Both the position numbers and the translations under genes were made by a program. The notes beneath the pieces are model-generated. The model saw only the letters and a list, made by a program, of their open reading frames with translations. It had not been told where the DNA came from and did not search any database. A stretch of 64,000 bases of DNA from an uncultured Hymenobacter sp. (GTDB lineage Bacteria > Bacteroidota > Bacteroidia > Cytophagales > Hymenobacteraceae): contig CAJYPK010000034.1 of the NCBI GenBank assembly GCA_913776615.1, positions 124,001 to 188,000 on the forward strand, read 5' to 3'. Below, piece after piece: positions 40,630-50,272 of the stretch (its first letter is position 1; the number at the start of each line of letters is the position of its first letter).

Positions 40630-42255
40630 GACTGATTTAAACGTCGGAGCTTGGCGGTGCTTGGTGGCCTGCTCGTAGGCGTAGCCCAGGGCCAGCAGCT
40701 CGGCTTCCTGGTACGGCGCGCCCACGAAGGAGAGACCGATGGGCAGGCCGTGGACGTTGCCCATCGGCACCGTGAGGTGGGGATAGCCCGCCATCGCGGC
40801 GGCGCTGGAGTAGCCGGGGCCAGTCCCGTACTCCCCGTTTACGAGGTCGATGCAGGCGGCGGGGCCAGTGGTGATGGCCACAATGGCCGCCAGCCCACCG
40901 TCGGTTTTCAGGGCCGCGTCAAGCGCTTGGCGGGCGGTATCCACTACTTTACGCAGGGCCGCTTTATATTTTTCGCTGGATAACCCATCCGTCTTTTCGG
41001 CCATCTCCAAAATTTCCTGCTGGAAGAAGGGCATGGCCTTCGTGGCGTTAGCCTTATTAAAGGCGATAACCTCGGCCAGGTTTTTTACGGGGGCTTTCGT
41101 TCCGGCCAGGTACTTGTTCACCCCATCCTTGAATTCGTAGAGCAGCACGTCGAACTCGGCGTCGCCGATGGGCTGAGTGGGCGTACGCACATCTACTTCT
41201 ACTACCGTAGCCCCCTGGGCTTTCAGGTCAGCTACGGCCCGGCGCAGCAACTCGCCGCCGGGCGTTTGGCTGGCCAGGTGGCTTTTTTCGACGCCCAGCT
41301 TCTGGCCTTTCAGGGCAGCGGGGCGCAGCAGGCGGGTATAGTCGGCGGCCTTCGCTGGATTGTTGGGGGAGACGGTGACGGCATCGGCCGGGTCGGGGCC
41401 AGCCAGCGCCCCCAGCAGCAGAGCGGCGTCGCGCACGCAGCGGGCCATCGGGCCGGCCGTGTCCTGGGTGGCCGAGATGGGAATGATGCCAGTGCGACTC
41501 ACCAGACCTACCGTGGGCTTGAGGCCCACGAGGCCGTTGACCGAGGACGGCGAGACAATGGAGCCGTTGGTTTCGGTACCCACGGCCACGGCGCACAGGC
41601 TGGCCGCCACGGCCGCGCCCGAGCCGGCGCTGCTGCCGCTGGGCGTGCGGTCGAGCACGTAGGGGTTGTGCGTTTGGCCGCCCCGGCTGCTCCAGCCGCT
41701 TACCGAGTGCGTGGAGCGGAAATTGGCCCACTCGCTCAGATTCGTTTTGCCCAGAACAATGGCCCCGGCCGCCCGCAGCTGCTTGGCCACGAAAGCATCC
41801 TGGGCGGCGCGGTGCCCGGCCAGGGCCAGCGCCCCGGCGGTAGTTTGCTGCTGGTCGCCGGTGTCGATGTTATCCTTGATGAGCACCGGAATGCCGTGCA
41901 GCGGGCCGCGCAGCTTTCCGGCTTTCCGCTCCTTGTCGAGGGCATCGGCAATACCCACGGCGGCGGGGTTAAGCTCAATCACTGAATTCAGGCGCGGGCC
42001 CGCCTTGTCGATGGCCGCAATGCGGGCCAGGTACTGCTGGCACAGGCTGCGGCTGGTAGCCTTGCCGCTTTGCAATTGCGCTTGCAGGTCGCTTATTGTC
42101 AGCTCACTGAGGGTAAAAGGCGAGCTATCGGCCAGCTGGCTGCTGGCTGGCTGGGCGGGTGGCCCAGCGCCTGGGGTAGCACTGGCGGCGAGGGGAAGTA
42201 AGGCCGCGGCCGCGGCGGCCTGCGTGCTTTGCTGGAGAAACTGACGGCGTTGCAT
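40621..42255 (-). CDS. Amidase (amidase signature family)
   Basis: [59 protein letters not shown]. Confidence 0.93.
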   Translation of the reverse strand: MQRRQFLQQSTQAAAAAALLPLAASATPGAGPPAQPASSQLADSSPFTLSELTISDLQAQLQSGKATSRSLCQQYLARIAAIDKAGPRLNSVIELNPAAVGIADALDKERKAGKLRGPLHGIPVLIKDNIDTGDQQQTTAGALALAGHRAAQDAFVAKQLRAAGAIVLGKTNLSEWANFRSTHSVSGWSSRGGQTHNPYVLDRTPSGSSAGSGAAVAASLCAVAVGTETNGSIVSPSSVNGLVGLKPTVGLVSRTGIIPISATQDTAGPMARCVRDAALLLGALAGPDPADAVTVSPNNPAKAADYTRLLRPAALKGQKLGVEKSHLASQTPGGELLRRAVADLKAQGATVVEVDVRTPTQPIGDAEFDVLLYEFKDGVNKYLAGTKAPVKNLAEVIAFNKANATKAMPFFQQEILEMAEKTDGLSSEKYKAALRKVVDTARQALDAALKTDGGLAAIVAITTGPAACIDLVNGEYGTGPGYSSAAAMAGYPHLTVPMGNVHGLPIGLSFVGAPYQEAELLALGYAYEQATKHRQAPTFKSVVA

Positions 42256-42426
42256 GAAAAGGAATGAGGGAACGAGGAGCAGGCGTACACCTAAAGTCGC
42301 TGCGGACGGGCGCGGGCTGCTTGGACGGCAATCCGCACTCCCGCCCCAACCGGGCAGAACACCGGTCGCGCCGGGGCGTATAGCCAGCTAATTACCCACC
42401 AATTCTCCCACCTTCAGCCGTTTGCC

Positions 42427-43947
42427 ATGCCTAGCCCCCACGACGAGCTCACCCTCAACAACCAACCCAACGAAATTGCCGGTAATCGCCCGGCGCAGCC
42501 TGCCGCCGATACGACGAAGCTGAGCGCCGACGCTCATAGCACCAACGCCAATAGCTCGCTGCAACCCGCCACTCCCGCCATGCAGTCGGGGGAAGCTACT
42601 CGCCCACCTTCCAGCACGGAGCTGGCCGACAGCGAGATGGAAGCCGGTAAAGGGGCCGTGGAAGACGGCGGCCACCAGGAAAACCGTGAAGCCAACCCCG
42701 GCAGCGTGCAGCCGACCGCCAGCCGCCCGGGCCAAAGCTTGCACGAGCTAGCCAGCAAGCCGGCCCCGACCACCTCCAGCCCAGTCAGCGGCTCCACTCC
42801 CCCACCCGCCAGCAGCGAGCTGGTCGACAGTGAGATGGCCGCTGGCCACGGCGCTGTGGAGGATGGCGGGCACCGGGAAAACCGCGAGGCCCACCCCGCC
42901 GACCTGACCGGCATTCCGGCCCAACCCCGGCAGCCCAACGTCTACGGCGGCAACTTCGGCAACGACGTGCAGGGCAGCTTGCACGACCGCAACCGGGCCA
43001 GCAACCAGCAAGCCGATCCAAATCGGGGCGAGTTTGGTACGCAGGGCACGCTGGGCGGCACCCACGGCGGCTTCGGCAACCAGTACCGGGAAATTGATAC
43101 CGCCGCCGAACATCCCGCCGCCGAGGCTACCGAGGAAAAATACTACGGTCAGGGAGCTTCCGAACCCGGTCCCCAGCACAATGCCTACCGCGCCTACGAC
43201 GGCCGCGACCAGCGCCCCGAGCAGCAGGGCCACGCCGTGCGCGACACTCCCACGCCCCCGGCCATGAGTTTCGACAATAACGTGGCCGACCGCCAGACCG
43301 ACGGCCGGGGCAACGTGCAGGACAACCGCAACCTACCCGACAAAGCGGGCGAAACGGCCGCTTTTCAAAACGACAACGGTGCCCCCACGGTAGGCCCGGC
43401 CTACGCCGCCGACTACGGCCACACCTCGGGCGCGAGCCTGCCAGCCGATGCCGTTGATAATCACCTGCCGATGGGCCCCAATGGCCACGGCGAACTGGAA
43501 GATGCGCGCTCCTCGCGGGGAGGCTACGACAACCAGGGCAGCCAGGGTGGCCGCAGCCACGACCAGCAGCCCGGCGGCCACGCGCCGGCCAGCCAAGACG
43601 CCCCCGCCCCCGTCGATGCGCCCAACGCACCCCAAACGCCCGGCTACGGCTACGGCCACGAGCGTAGCGAGGCCGCCCGCCCCGGCAACCCCGACACCGG
43701 CGACTCGCGCAACGGCTTCGGCCCCGGGGGCTCCAAGCAGGGCGATGCCAGCCAGGGCTACGGCTCTAAAGGTGGCTCCTACGACGACCAGAACCCCGGT
43801 GCCCGCGGCCCCGAGTACGACAGCTTCACCCAGCAGGATAAGGCTCAGAACTACGGCCAGCACAACCGCGACAACTTCCGCCCCGCAGACGGCGACAAGC
43901 CCGCCGAAGGCGACTACGGCCCCGAGCCCCGCCGCAACGCGCAGTAG
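42427..43947 (+). CDS. Hydrophilic, low-complexity, probably disordered protein with internal repeat
   Basis: 506 aa rich in G/N/D/Q/P; repeated SSxELxDSEMxAGxGAVEDGGHxENREAxP. Confidence 0.7.
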   Translation: MPSPHDELTLNNQPNEIAGNRPAQPAADTTKLSADAHSTNANSSLQPATPAMQSGEATRPPSSTELADSEMEAGKGAVEDGGHQENREANPGSVQPTASRPGQSLHELASKPAPTTSSPVSGSTPPPASSELVDSEMAAGHGAVEDGGHRENREAHPADLTGIPAQPRQPNVYGGNFGNDVQGSLHDRNRASNQQADPNRGEFGTQGTLGGTHGGFGNQYREIDTAAEHPAAEATEEKYYGQGASEPGPQHNAYRAYDGRDQRPEQQGHAVRDTPTPPAMSFDNNVADRQTDGRGNVQDNRNLPDKAGETAAFQNDNGAPTVGPAYAADYGHTSGASLPADAVDNHLPMGPNGHGELEDARSSRGGYDNQGSQGGRSHDQQPGGHAPASQDAPAPVDAPNAPQTPGYGYGHERSEAARPGNPDTGDSRNGFGPGGSKQGDASQGYGSKGGSYDDQNPGARGPEYDSFTQQDKAQNYGQHNRDNFRPADGDKPAEGDYGPEPRRNAQ

Positions 43948-44239
43948 AGTTATGAGTTAAAAGTTAGAAGTTATGAGTTGGCTTATTGGGCCAGTTTATA
44001 ACTTCTGACTTGGACACTCATGATGAGTCAAGAGGTATGCCTTGAAGCTGTTTATGACTAAAAACGGCTGTCATGCTGAGCTTGCCGAAGCATCTCGCTC
44101 GCACCGTTATAAGGAAGCGAGCGAAATGCTTCGGCAAGCTCAGCATGACAGCCGTTTTTGTTGACTTACCTCACAACCGATTTCCTTGCAAGTTGCTGAT
44201 TCAGCCAACTCATAATTCCTAACTTCTAACTCATAACTC
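43947..44239. repeat. Composite element: heptamer inverted repeat enclosing a REP-like palindrome
   Basis: Outer arms 43947-43983 / 44203-44239 (34/37); inner arms 44061-44101 / 44118-44158 (40/41). Confidence 0.9.
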
Positions 44240-44241
44240 AC

Positions 44242-45237
44242 CTACCGGTGCACCTTCATGTCGATGTCGTACTTGTAGCGCGGCGGGCCGCCTAGCGGTA
44301 CGGCGAAGAAGGGCAGCGCGGTATCGTACTGGTCGGTGACGTAAAAGACTACGTCGTTGAAGGTAGTGGCTTTGCTGACGAGGCGAAAATCCAGCGAGAG
44401 GCCGTATTCGGCGGGCTTGATGGGTAGCACGCTGCTCGTCCATTGCCCATCGCCGCTTACCGGGGTGGGGTGGCCGTTCTTCGCGATGCTAAAAATCGTC
44501 AGCTTGGCCTCGTTATCGACGTCAAAATTACTTTGTTTAATACTGACTACGTGCTCGTTGGCAAACGGATAGAGGTGCACCGTGACGGCCCGGCCCGGCG
44601 CGGCGGCCGGGATGCGGAAGCAGTATTCGTACGTGAAAGCGTTGCCGCCCGGGATGGGCACGTTCAGGTTAGGGCTGCTGCTGAGAAAGAAGCGGTAGAG
44701 GTTGCCGTCGTTGCCGCTCAGGCCGCGCACCACCACCTTGTATACGTAGCCCTGAAATTGCTCGACCAGCTCGCCTTCCAGGGGATTGAGCGGGCCGAAA
44801 TTGAAATAGCCCTCGTCGTACCGGGGGTCTACGCCAAATACCTGCTGCTTGATGAGCCGGCCACTGGGGGTGGCCGCCGGGTTGGCCGGGCGCGGGTCGG
44901 TAGCGCCCTTGGCCGAGTGCGTGCCCGGCCCGCCGTAGAGGCTAAACTCGGTGCGGGTGTTGAACTGGCCCACCTTGGCGTCGAGCTGCCCGCCGCAGTC
45001 GGGGTCGAATACCCGAATGTAAATGGGCCGCCGCTCGGTAGCGGGCACCAGGAAGAAGAACGTTTGGGTGAAATCATCGTCGCCGCTCGTCGCGGGAGCC
45101 TGCGGGCCGAAGGTCACCAGGCTTTCGATTTTCTCGCCGGGGTTGGGCACTGCCTGGGCCGCGACTGCGCCAGCCGCGCCGAGTACCAGCGCCACCGCGT
45201 GCGCCAAGTTGGTCAGATAGCTAACGAATTTCCGCAT
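44242..45237 (-). CDS. Hypothetical secreted protein
   Basis: Signal peptide; 331 aa; no recognised domain. Confidence 0.7.
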   Translation of the reverse strand: MRKFVSYLTNLAHAVALVLGAAGAVAAQAVPNPGEKIESLVTFGPQAPATSGDDDFTQTFFFLVPATERRPIYIRVFDPDCGGQLDAKVGQFNTRTEFSLYGGPGTHSAKGATDPRPANPAATPSGRLIKQQVFGVDPRYDEGYFNFGPLNPLEGELVEQFQGYVYKVVVRGLSGNDGNLYRFFLSSSPNLNVPIPGGNAFTYEYCFRIPAAAPGRAVTVHLYPFANEHVVSIKQSNFDVDNEAKLTIFSIAKNGHPTPVSGDGQWTSSVLPIKPAEYGLSLDFRLVSKATTFNDVVFYVTDQYDTALPFFAVPLGGPPRYKYDIDMKVHR

Positions 45238-45338
45238 ATTCTAGTAAACAGCAAGCCTGAGTTGAAATTGGAGACAATCCCCACTCAGGCCGTAATATTA
45301 CAACTCAAACCTCCCGTACTGCCGGCCACCTGCTTCCC

Positions 45339-45923
45339 ATGAGTGCTTCTACGCGCGACACAACCGAGTTCTTCGACCAGCTTACCAACCAGGTATTGGC
45401 GCTGCGCGTGCTGGCTCACCAGCGCCTGCGCCCGCTGTCGTCGGAGCAGCTCAACCGCCGTCCCGCCTACGACAAATGGAGCGCGGCCCAGTGCCTGGAG
45501 CACCTCAACATTGTGGGTGGCTACTACCTGCCCAGCGTGAAAGCCCGCCTGCGGCTGGCCCAGGCCAAGGGCTCTACGGCGGGCTCACAGGTGCGCAGCG
45601 GCTGGCTGGGGCGCTACTTCACGGCCACAGCCCAGCGCAAAAATGGCCTGGGCGACAACCTATTGCGCCTACCTAAGCAGTTTGCTCCCACCGGCACCCG
45701 CCTCACCGGCACGGTGGTCGAAGCCTTCAACCGCCAGCTCGACGAGCTGCTGCGCCTGCTGCTGCTGGCCCGCCAGGTCGATGCCGGCACGGTGCGCGTA
45801 CCTAACCCCCTCTACCCCTGGCTGCGCCTGCGCCTGACTGACGTACTAGAAGTGCTCGTGGCCCACATTCAACGCTACGTGAAGCTAGCCGAGCAGGTAG
45901 CAGTAGCCACGGCTACTAAGTAA
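45339..45923 (+). CDS. DinB family protein
   Basis: KWSAAQCLEHLNIVGGYYLP...VLEVLVAHIQRYVKLAEQV. Confidence 0.8.
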   Translation: MSASTRDTTEFFDQLTNQVLALRVLAHQRLRPLSSEQLNRRPAYDKWSAAQCLEHLNIVGGYYLPSVKARLRLAQAKGSTAGSQVRSGWLGRYFTATAQRKNGLGDNLLRLPKQFAPTGTRLTGTVVEAFNRQLDELLRLLLLARQVDAGTVRVPNPLYPWLRLRLTDVLEVLVAHIQRYVKLAEQVAVATATK

Positions 45924-45940
45924 TTCCGACGAATTATAAT

Positions 45941-45997
45941 AAAAAGGTAAGGGCCGGTGGCGTTCGAAAATGGAACGCCACCGGCCCTTACCTTTTT
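45941..45997. terminator. Strong bidirectional terminator
   Basis: aaaaaggtaagggccggtggcgttc / gaacgccaccggcccttaccttttt. Confidence 0.92.
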
Positions 45998-46014
45998 GTT
46001 ACCAAGTTTAATTT

Positions 46015-47043
46015 TTATTCCTGATACAGCACCTGCAATAAGGTCTGCCCCACAGCTTTCATCGTCTTACGGTCGATGATGCTCATGTTGTCGGCCGTAG
46101 TGTGGTGGTAAGCTGGGAAGTACTGCTCCCCAAAGGCCGGGTGATCGTAGATGTCCACCGTAGGGATACCCGCCTGGTTGATGTAAACGTGGTCATCGGT
46201 GATGGCCCCCGTATCCTTAAACAGGAAGTAGTCGGAATAGCCAATTTTGGCGGCCGTATTCCAGATTTTATCGACCACATCGCGGGCTTTTTCCAGCGAC
46301 GTGCCCTCGCGGGTGAAGTGACCGTCTTTGGCACCCACCATGTCGAGCAGCACGCCATATTCGGCCTTGTAGCCGGGAGGAACCATATTTTTAGCCCAGT
46401 ACTGCGAGCCCAGGCACCAGCCGTCGCCTTGGTTTTCGAGCAGGTTTTTCTGGCCTTCGATCAGGCCGGCGTCGTAGCCCCAGTCCTCAGCATCGACCAG
46501 GATGACATCAACGCCCACGTTGGGCGCCAGCTTTTCGGGCTGCTGGCTGAGGGTACGAATAATCTCCAGTGCGGTGGCCGTGGCGCTGGCCCCGTCGCTG
46601 GCCCCGTCCATGGGCAGCTTGCGCTTAGCCTTATCCTTTTCGCCATCGGCGAAGGGGCGGGTGTCCCAGTGCGCGAAGATGGCCACGCGCCGCGCCGCCG
46701 TGGGCTGGTACTGGGCCACGATGTTGCGGCCGTTGATGTTGGTACCGTCGAAGGTCATGGCCTTGAAGGGCTGCTCGTACACCGTCAGCCCGAAGCTCTT
46801 GAGCTTGGCCACGAGGTAATTGCCGCAGGCTACGTGGGCCGGCGTGTTGGGCACGCGCGGCCCGAAGGCCACCTGCTTGGCGGTGTAGGCGTAGGCCGAG
46901 TCGGCATTGAACGCCGGCACCTTAACGGCCGGGGTCTCAGTGGGCTGGCTGGCCGTTTCGGCCGGTTTTTCGGCCGGGCAGGCCGTGAGCAGCAGCAGGC
47001 CACTCAGCCCGAGCAGGGAGTAGCGAAAGGAGGGAAAACGCAT
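46015..47043 (-). CDS. M28 family metallopeptidase / glutaminyl cyclase-like lipoprotein
   Basis: VAIFAHWDTRPFAD, DGASDGASATATALEI, VILVDAEDWG. Confidence 0.88.
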   Translation of the reverse strand: MRFPSFRYSLLGLSGLLLLTACPAEKPAETASQPTETPAVKVPAFNADSAYAYTAKQVAFGPRVPNTPAHVACGNYLVAKLKSFGLTVYEQPFKAMTFDGTNINGRNIVAQYQPTAARRVAIFAHWDTRPFADGEKDKAKRKLPMDGASDGASATATALEIIRTLSQQPEKLAPNVGVDVILVDAEDWGYDAGLIEGQKNLLENQGDGWCLGSQYWAKNMVPPGYKAEYGVLLDMVGAKDGHFTREGTSLEKARDVVDKIWNTAAKIGYSDYFLFKDTGAITDDHVYINQAGIPTVDIYDHPAFGEQYFPAYHHTTADNMSIIDRKTMKAVGQTLLQVLYQE

Positions 47044-47180
47044 AGGGGTACGACTGTCGTCCTGAGCTTGCGAAGGACCTTAATCACGCCAACGCCGCAG
47101 ATGGGTAGCTTATTTCCGACGAGGGCAGCCGTGACAAGATGCGCCCTTCGTCAGCCGGATAAATTGCGAGCGGCCGGGCG

Positions 47181-48692
47181 CTAGTCTTCGCTGTACGCCC
47201 ACTCGACGCCCGTTTTAGTGTCTTTAATCACGATGCCCTGGCTTTTGAGGGCGGTGCGAATCTGGTCTACTTTATCGTAAGCCTTTTCCGACTTGGCTTC
47301 CTGGTAAAAGCCCAGCGCCAAAGCCAGCAGATCTTCGGCGCTGGCGCGGGGCTCGTCGCGCAGGCCCAGCACGTCGCTCACCACGGCGCGGTAGGCGGCG
47401 CTGGCCTCGGCCACGGCCTCAGGGCTCACTTCGGCCAGAGCGGCGGGACTGGCGGCCAGCGAGTTGAAGCGTTTGAGCAAGTCGAACACGGCGGCCACGG
47501 CGCGGGGCGTGTTCAGGTCGTCGCTCAAAAACTCAAAGGGCTTTTTGCTCAGGGCCAGCAATTGCTGGCTGTTGGCGGCCAGCTTGTCGGCATCGACGGC
47601 GGGCTCGCCGCTGCGCGCTTCCAGCTTGCCGCTATCGAGCAGGCGCAGGCCGTTCATAAGCTTGCGGAAACCCTTGCGGGCGGCTTGCAGGGCCTCGTCG
47701 CTGAGGTCGATGGGCGAGCGGTACTGAGCTTGCAGGAAGAAGAAGCGCAGCGTCATGGGCGAATACGCCTGCGAGAGTGCGGCGCTCTGGCCCTGGAACA
47801 TTTCGTTGAGTGTTACGAAATTGCCGAGCGACTTACTCATCTTCTGGCCATTGACGGTCAGCATGTTGTTGTGCAGCCAGAAGCGCGCGCCCGTGCTGGG
47901 CGTGCCCGAGGCTTCGTTCTGGGCGATTTCGCATTCGTGGTGCGGAAACATGAGGTCGAGCCCGCCGCCGTGGATGTCGAACTCGGCCCCGAGGTACTTG
48001 CGGCTCATGGCCGAGCATTCGAGGTGCCAGCCGGGGAAGCCCTCGCCCCAGGGCGAGGGCCAGCGCATGAGGTGCTCGGGCGCGGCCTTTTTCCAGAGCG
48101 CAAAGTCGGCGGGCGAGCGCTTTTCGTCCTGCCCGGCCAGCTCGGCGCGGGTATTGGCCAGCAACTCCTCCACCACGCGGCCCGAGAGGCGGCCGTAGTT
48201 GAGGCCCTCGGCGTTGTACTTGGGCACGTCGAAGTACACCGAGCCGTTGACCTCATAGGCCAGGCCCCGGTCGAGAATTTCGGAAATCAGCCCGATTTGC
48301 TCGGTGATGTGGCCGCTGGCCTGGGGCTCGATGTCGGGCGGGAGGCAGCCCAGCGCGCTCATGGCCTGGCGGTAGCGCACGGTGTAGTGCTGGGCTACCT
48401 GCATGGGCTCCAACTTCTGGGCGCGGGCGGTTTTGGCCATTTTATCCTCGCCCTCGTCGCTGTCGCCCACGAGGTGGCCCACGTCGGTGATGTTGCGCAC
48501 GTAGCGCACCTGGTAGCCCAGGTAGCGCAGGTAGCGGGTGAGCACGTCGAACACGATGGGACCGCGGGCGTTGCCCAGGTGAGCGTCGTTGTACACCGTG
48601 GGGCCGCAGAGGTAGAGGCCCACCAGCGGCGGGTGCACGGGCGTGAAGGTTTCCTTTTTACGGGTCAGCGTGTTGTAAAGCGTGAGCGACAT
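47181..48692 (-). CDS. cysS: Cysteinyl-tRNA synthetase
   Basis: [39 protein letters not shown]. Confidence 0.96.
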   Translation of the reverse strand: MSLTLYNTLTRKKETFTPVHPPLVGLYLCGPTVYNDAHLGNARGPIVFDVLTRYLRYLGYQVRYVRNITDVGHLVGDSDEGEDKMAKTARAQKLEPMQVAQHYTVRYRQAMSALGCLPPDIEPQASGHITEQIGLISEILDRGLAYEVNGSVYFDVPKYNAEGLNYGRLSGRVVEELLANTRAELAGQDEKRSPADFALWKKAAPEHLMRWPSPWGEGFPGWHLECSAMSRKYLGAEFDIHGGGLDLMFPHHECEIAQNEASGTPSTGARFWLHNNMLTVNGQKMSKSLGNFVTLNEMFQGQSAALSQAYSPMTLRFFFLQAQYRSPIDLSDEALQAARKGFRKLMNGLRLLDSGKLEARSGEPAVDADKLAANSQQLLALSKKPFEFLSDDLNTPRAVAAVFDLLKRFNSLAASPAALAEVSPEAVAEASAAYRAVVSDVLGLRDEPRASAEDLLALALGFYQEAKSEKAYDKVDQIRTALKSQGIVIKDTKTGVEWAYSED

Positions 48693-48889
48693 GGAGTAGT
48701 AGACAGTAGGCCGTGAGCGGTGATTCACCGGTGGGGCTCACGGCGGGGCATCGGAGATAACGCAACGGCGAAGGTGCGGCAAAGTTCAACAAGTAGCGTG
48801 GACTTTGCAGTCCGCATTCGCTTTGCTATCGATGCGGCTTGCAAAGTATGCGCTCGTGTGGATCCCGAATTGCTGTGCCCCTTTGAATT

Positions 48890-48974
48890 GAATTAAAAAT
48901 TAAAAATGAGAAATTAAAAATTTACAGGTCAATCGGTTGCTCATTTTTAATTGTTCATTTTTAATTTTTAATTC
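48890..48974. repeat. AT-rich heptamer inverted repeat
   Basis: gaattaaaaattaaaaatgagaaattaaaaat (48890-48921) vs reverse complement of 48943-48974, 30/32. Confidence 0.88.
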
Positions 48975-48997
48975 TGTTGAGGGAATTGAAAACCGCG

Positions 48998-50152
48998 CTA
49001 CTTGAGCTGATACAGCGCCTCCACCGGAAAATGGTCGGAATACGGAATTTCGGTGTGCACGCGGCAGGCCAGCACCCGCCACTGCGGACCGGCAAACTGC
49101 TGGTCGATGCGCAGCAGCGGGGGCAGGCGGCCGTGGTAAGTATTGCCCGGCCCGAAGCCCACCGTGGCCCAGGCATTCTGGAGCGAGCCCGCCAGGCGGT
49201 CGTAAGAGTAGGAATAAGGCAGGTCGTTGCAGTCGCCGGCCAGCAGCACCGGGTACGGCGAGCGCGCAATGTGAGCCACCAGCGTGTCGGCCTGCCAGGC
49301 GCGGGCTGCCGCGCCGCGCGCGAAGCGACTGAGCAGGCCACGCCCCTTGCGGCGCAGGCCGGCCTTAGTGGAGCCAGCGGCCACGAGGTCGTCCTCGTCC
49401 AGGCTCATGCTCTGGAGATGGGCATTGAAGATGCGCACCGTGTCGCCGGGGCCGGGGCCAGCTACATCAACCCACATCGCATGGTTCTGGCTGAGGCGAC
49501 CGAAGGCGATTTCGCCCCGCCCCACAATAGGCAAGCGCGAGAAAATCGCCAGCCCAAACTGCGCCCCCATCGGGTTGGTGAGGCTTTTCGAAACAAATAC
49601 CTGCCGCCCGCTGCCCGCCCCCAGCTTCTCCCCTACCCGAAACAAATCACCATCGGCCGAGCGCACCCCGGCCGGCTCCTGGTAAAACTCCTGGAGGCAA
49701 AGCACATCGGCGGGGCTGGCGGCCAGCCAGGCGATAGCCTTGGCGGGCGCGGCAGGGTCGGCCCGCCGCAGGTGGGCGTACACGTTGAAGATGCGTACGT
49801 TGGCCGACAGCAGCCGTAGGCTGCGGGGCTGCGAGGCCCGGGCCCCATCGGCCAGAGGACCAGGAGCGCCCAGCTGGGCTTGCAGCCCGGCCCAGTGCAG
49901 GGGCAGCCCACGCTGCACCTGCGGCCAGGCCAGCACCAGGGCCGCCAGCGGCAGCAAGGCAATGCGACGGCGGCGCACTCCCCAGCCCACCGCCAGCAGC
50001 CCCGCCAGGGCCAGCCACAACGGCACCGTGAGGGCCAGCACGGGGGCCAGCGTCAGTTGCCCGCCCGGCACCCGCTCGGCAGCCACGCTCAGCAGCAGGC
50101 CCAGGAGCGCCAGCCAGGTAAAACGATAGGAAAACAAACGGCGCACAAGCAC
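48998..50152 (-). CDS. Endonuclease/exonuclease/phosphatase family protein with N-terminal TM helices
   Basis: VLCLQEFYQE, RIFNAHLQS, VLLAGDCNDLPYS, YSDHFPVEALYQL. Confidence 0.9.
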   Translation of the reverse strand: MLVRRLFSYRFTWLALLGLLLSVAAERVPGGQLTLAPVLALTVPLWLALAGLLAVGWGVRRRRIALLPLAALVLAWPQVQRGLPLHWAGLQAQLGAPGPLADGARASQPRSLRLLSANVRIFNVYAHLRRADPAAPAKAIAWLAASPADVLCLQEFYQEPAGVRSADGDLFRVGEKLGAGSGRQVFVSKSLTNPMGAQFGLAIFSRLPIVGRGEIAFGRLSQNHAMWVDVAGPGPGDTVRIFNAHLQSMSLDEDDLVAAGSTKAGLRRKGRGLLSRFARGAAARAWQADTLVAHIARSPYPVLLAGDCNDLPYSYSYDRLAGSLQNAWATVGFGPGNTYHGRLPPLLRIDQQFAGPQWRVLACRVHTEIPYSDHFPVEALYQLK

Positions 50153-50272
50153 CCGGCGGCGCGTAAGCCGGCCGCCGGGGCCGCAAAAATACGGCGAGCC
50201 AGCCCGCTGGCCGGATTGGCGCTTGGGTATCGCGGGCTTAGCTTTACCAGCCAGTTATTTACCAGGTTTTCT

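Noticed and set aside
42625-42900. Repeated DNA considered as a mobile or CRISPR-like array
   Set aside because: It is an in-frame protein repeat (two copies) in the 42427..43947 gene.
45941-45997. 25-bp palindrome considered as a member of the REP-like families
   Set aside because: T-tract flanks and unique sequence fit an ordinary bidirectional terminator.
47562-48716. 384-aa + strand ORF antisense to cysS (also 2109..3104 -, 3335..4429 -, 33080..33979 +, 28056..29327 +)
   Set aside because: Long antisense ORFs are expected in high-GC DNA; each lies opposite a clearly recognised gene and shows no domain-like sequence.
49880-50272. N-terminal extension of the 1352-aa ORF
   Set aside because: The first 131 residues are Gln/His/Arg-rich and antisense to the EEP-family gene; a signal peptide begins at ATG 50273.
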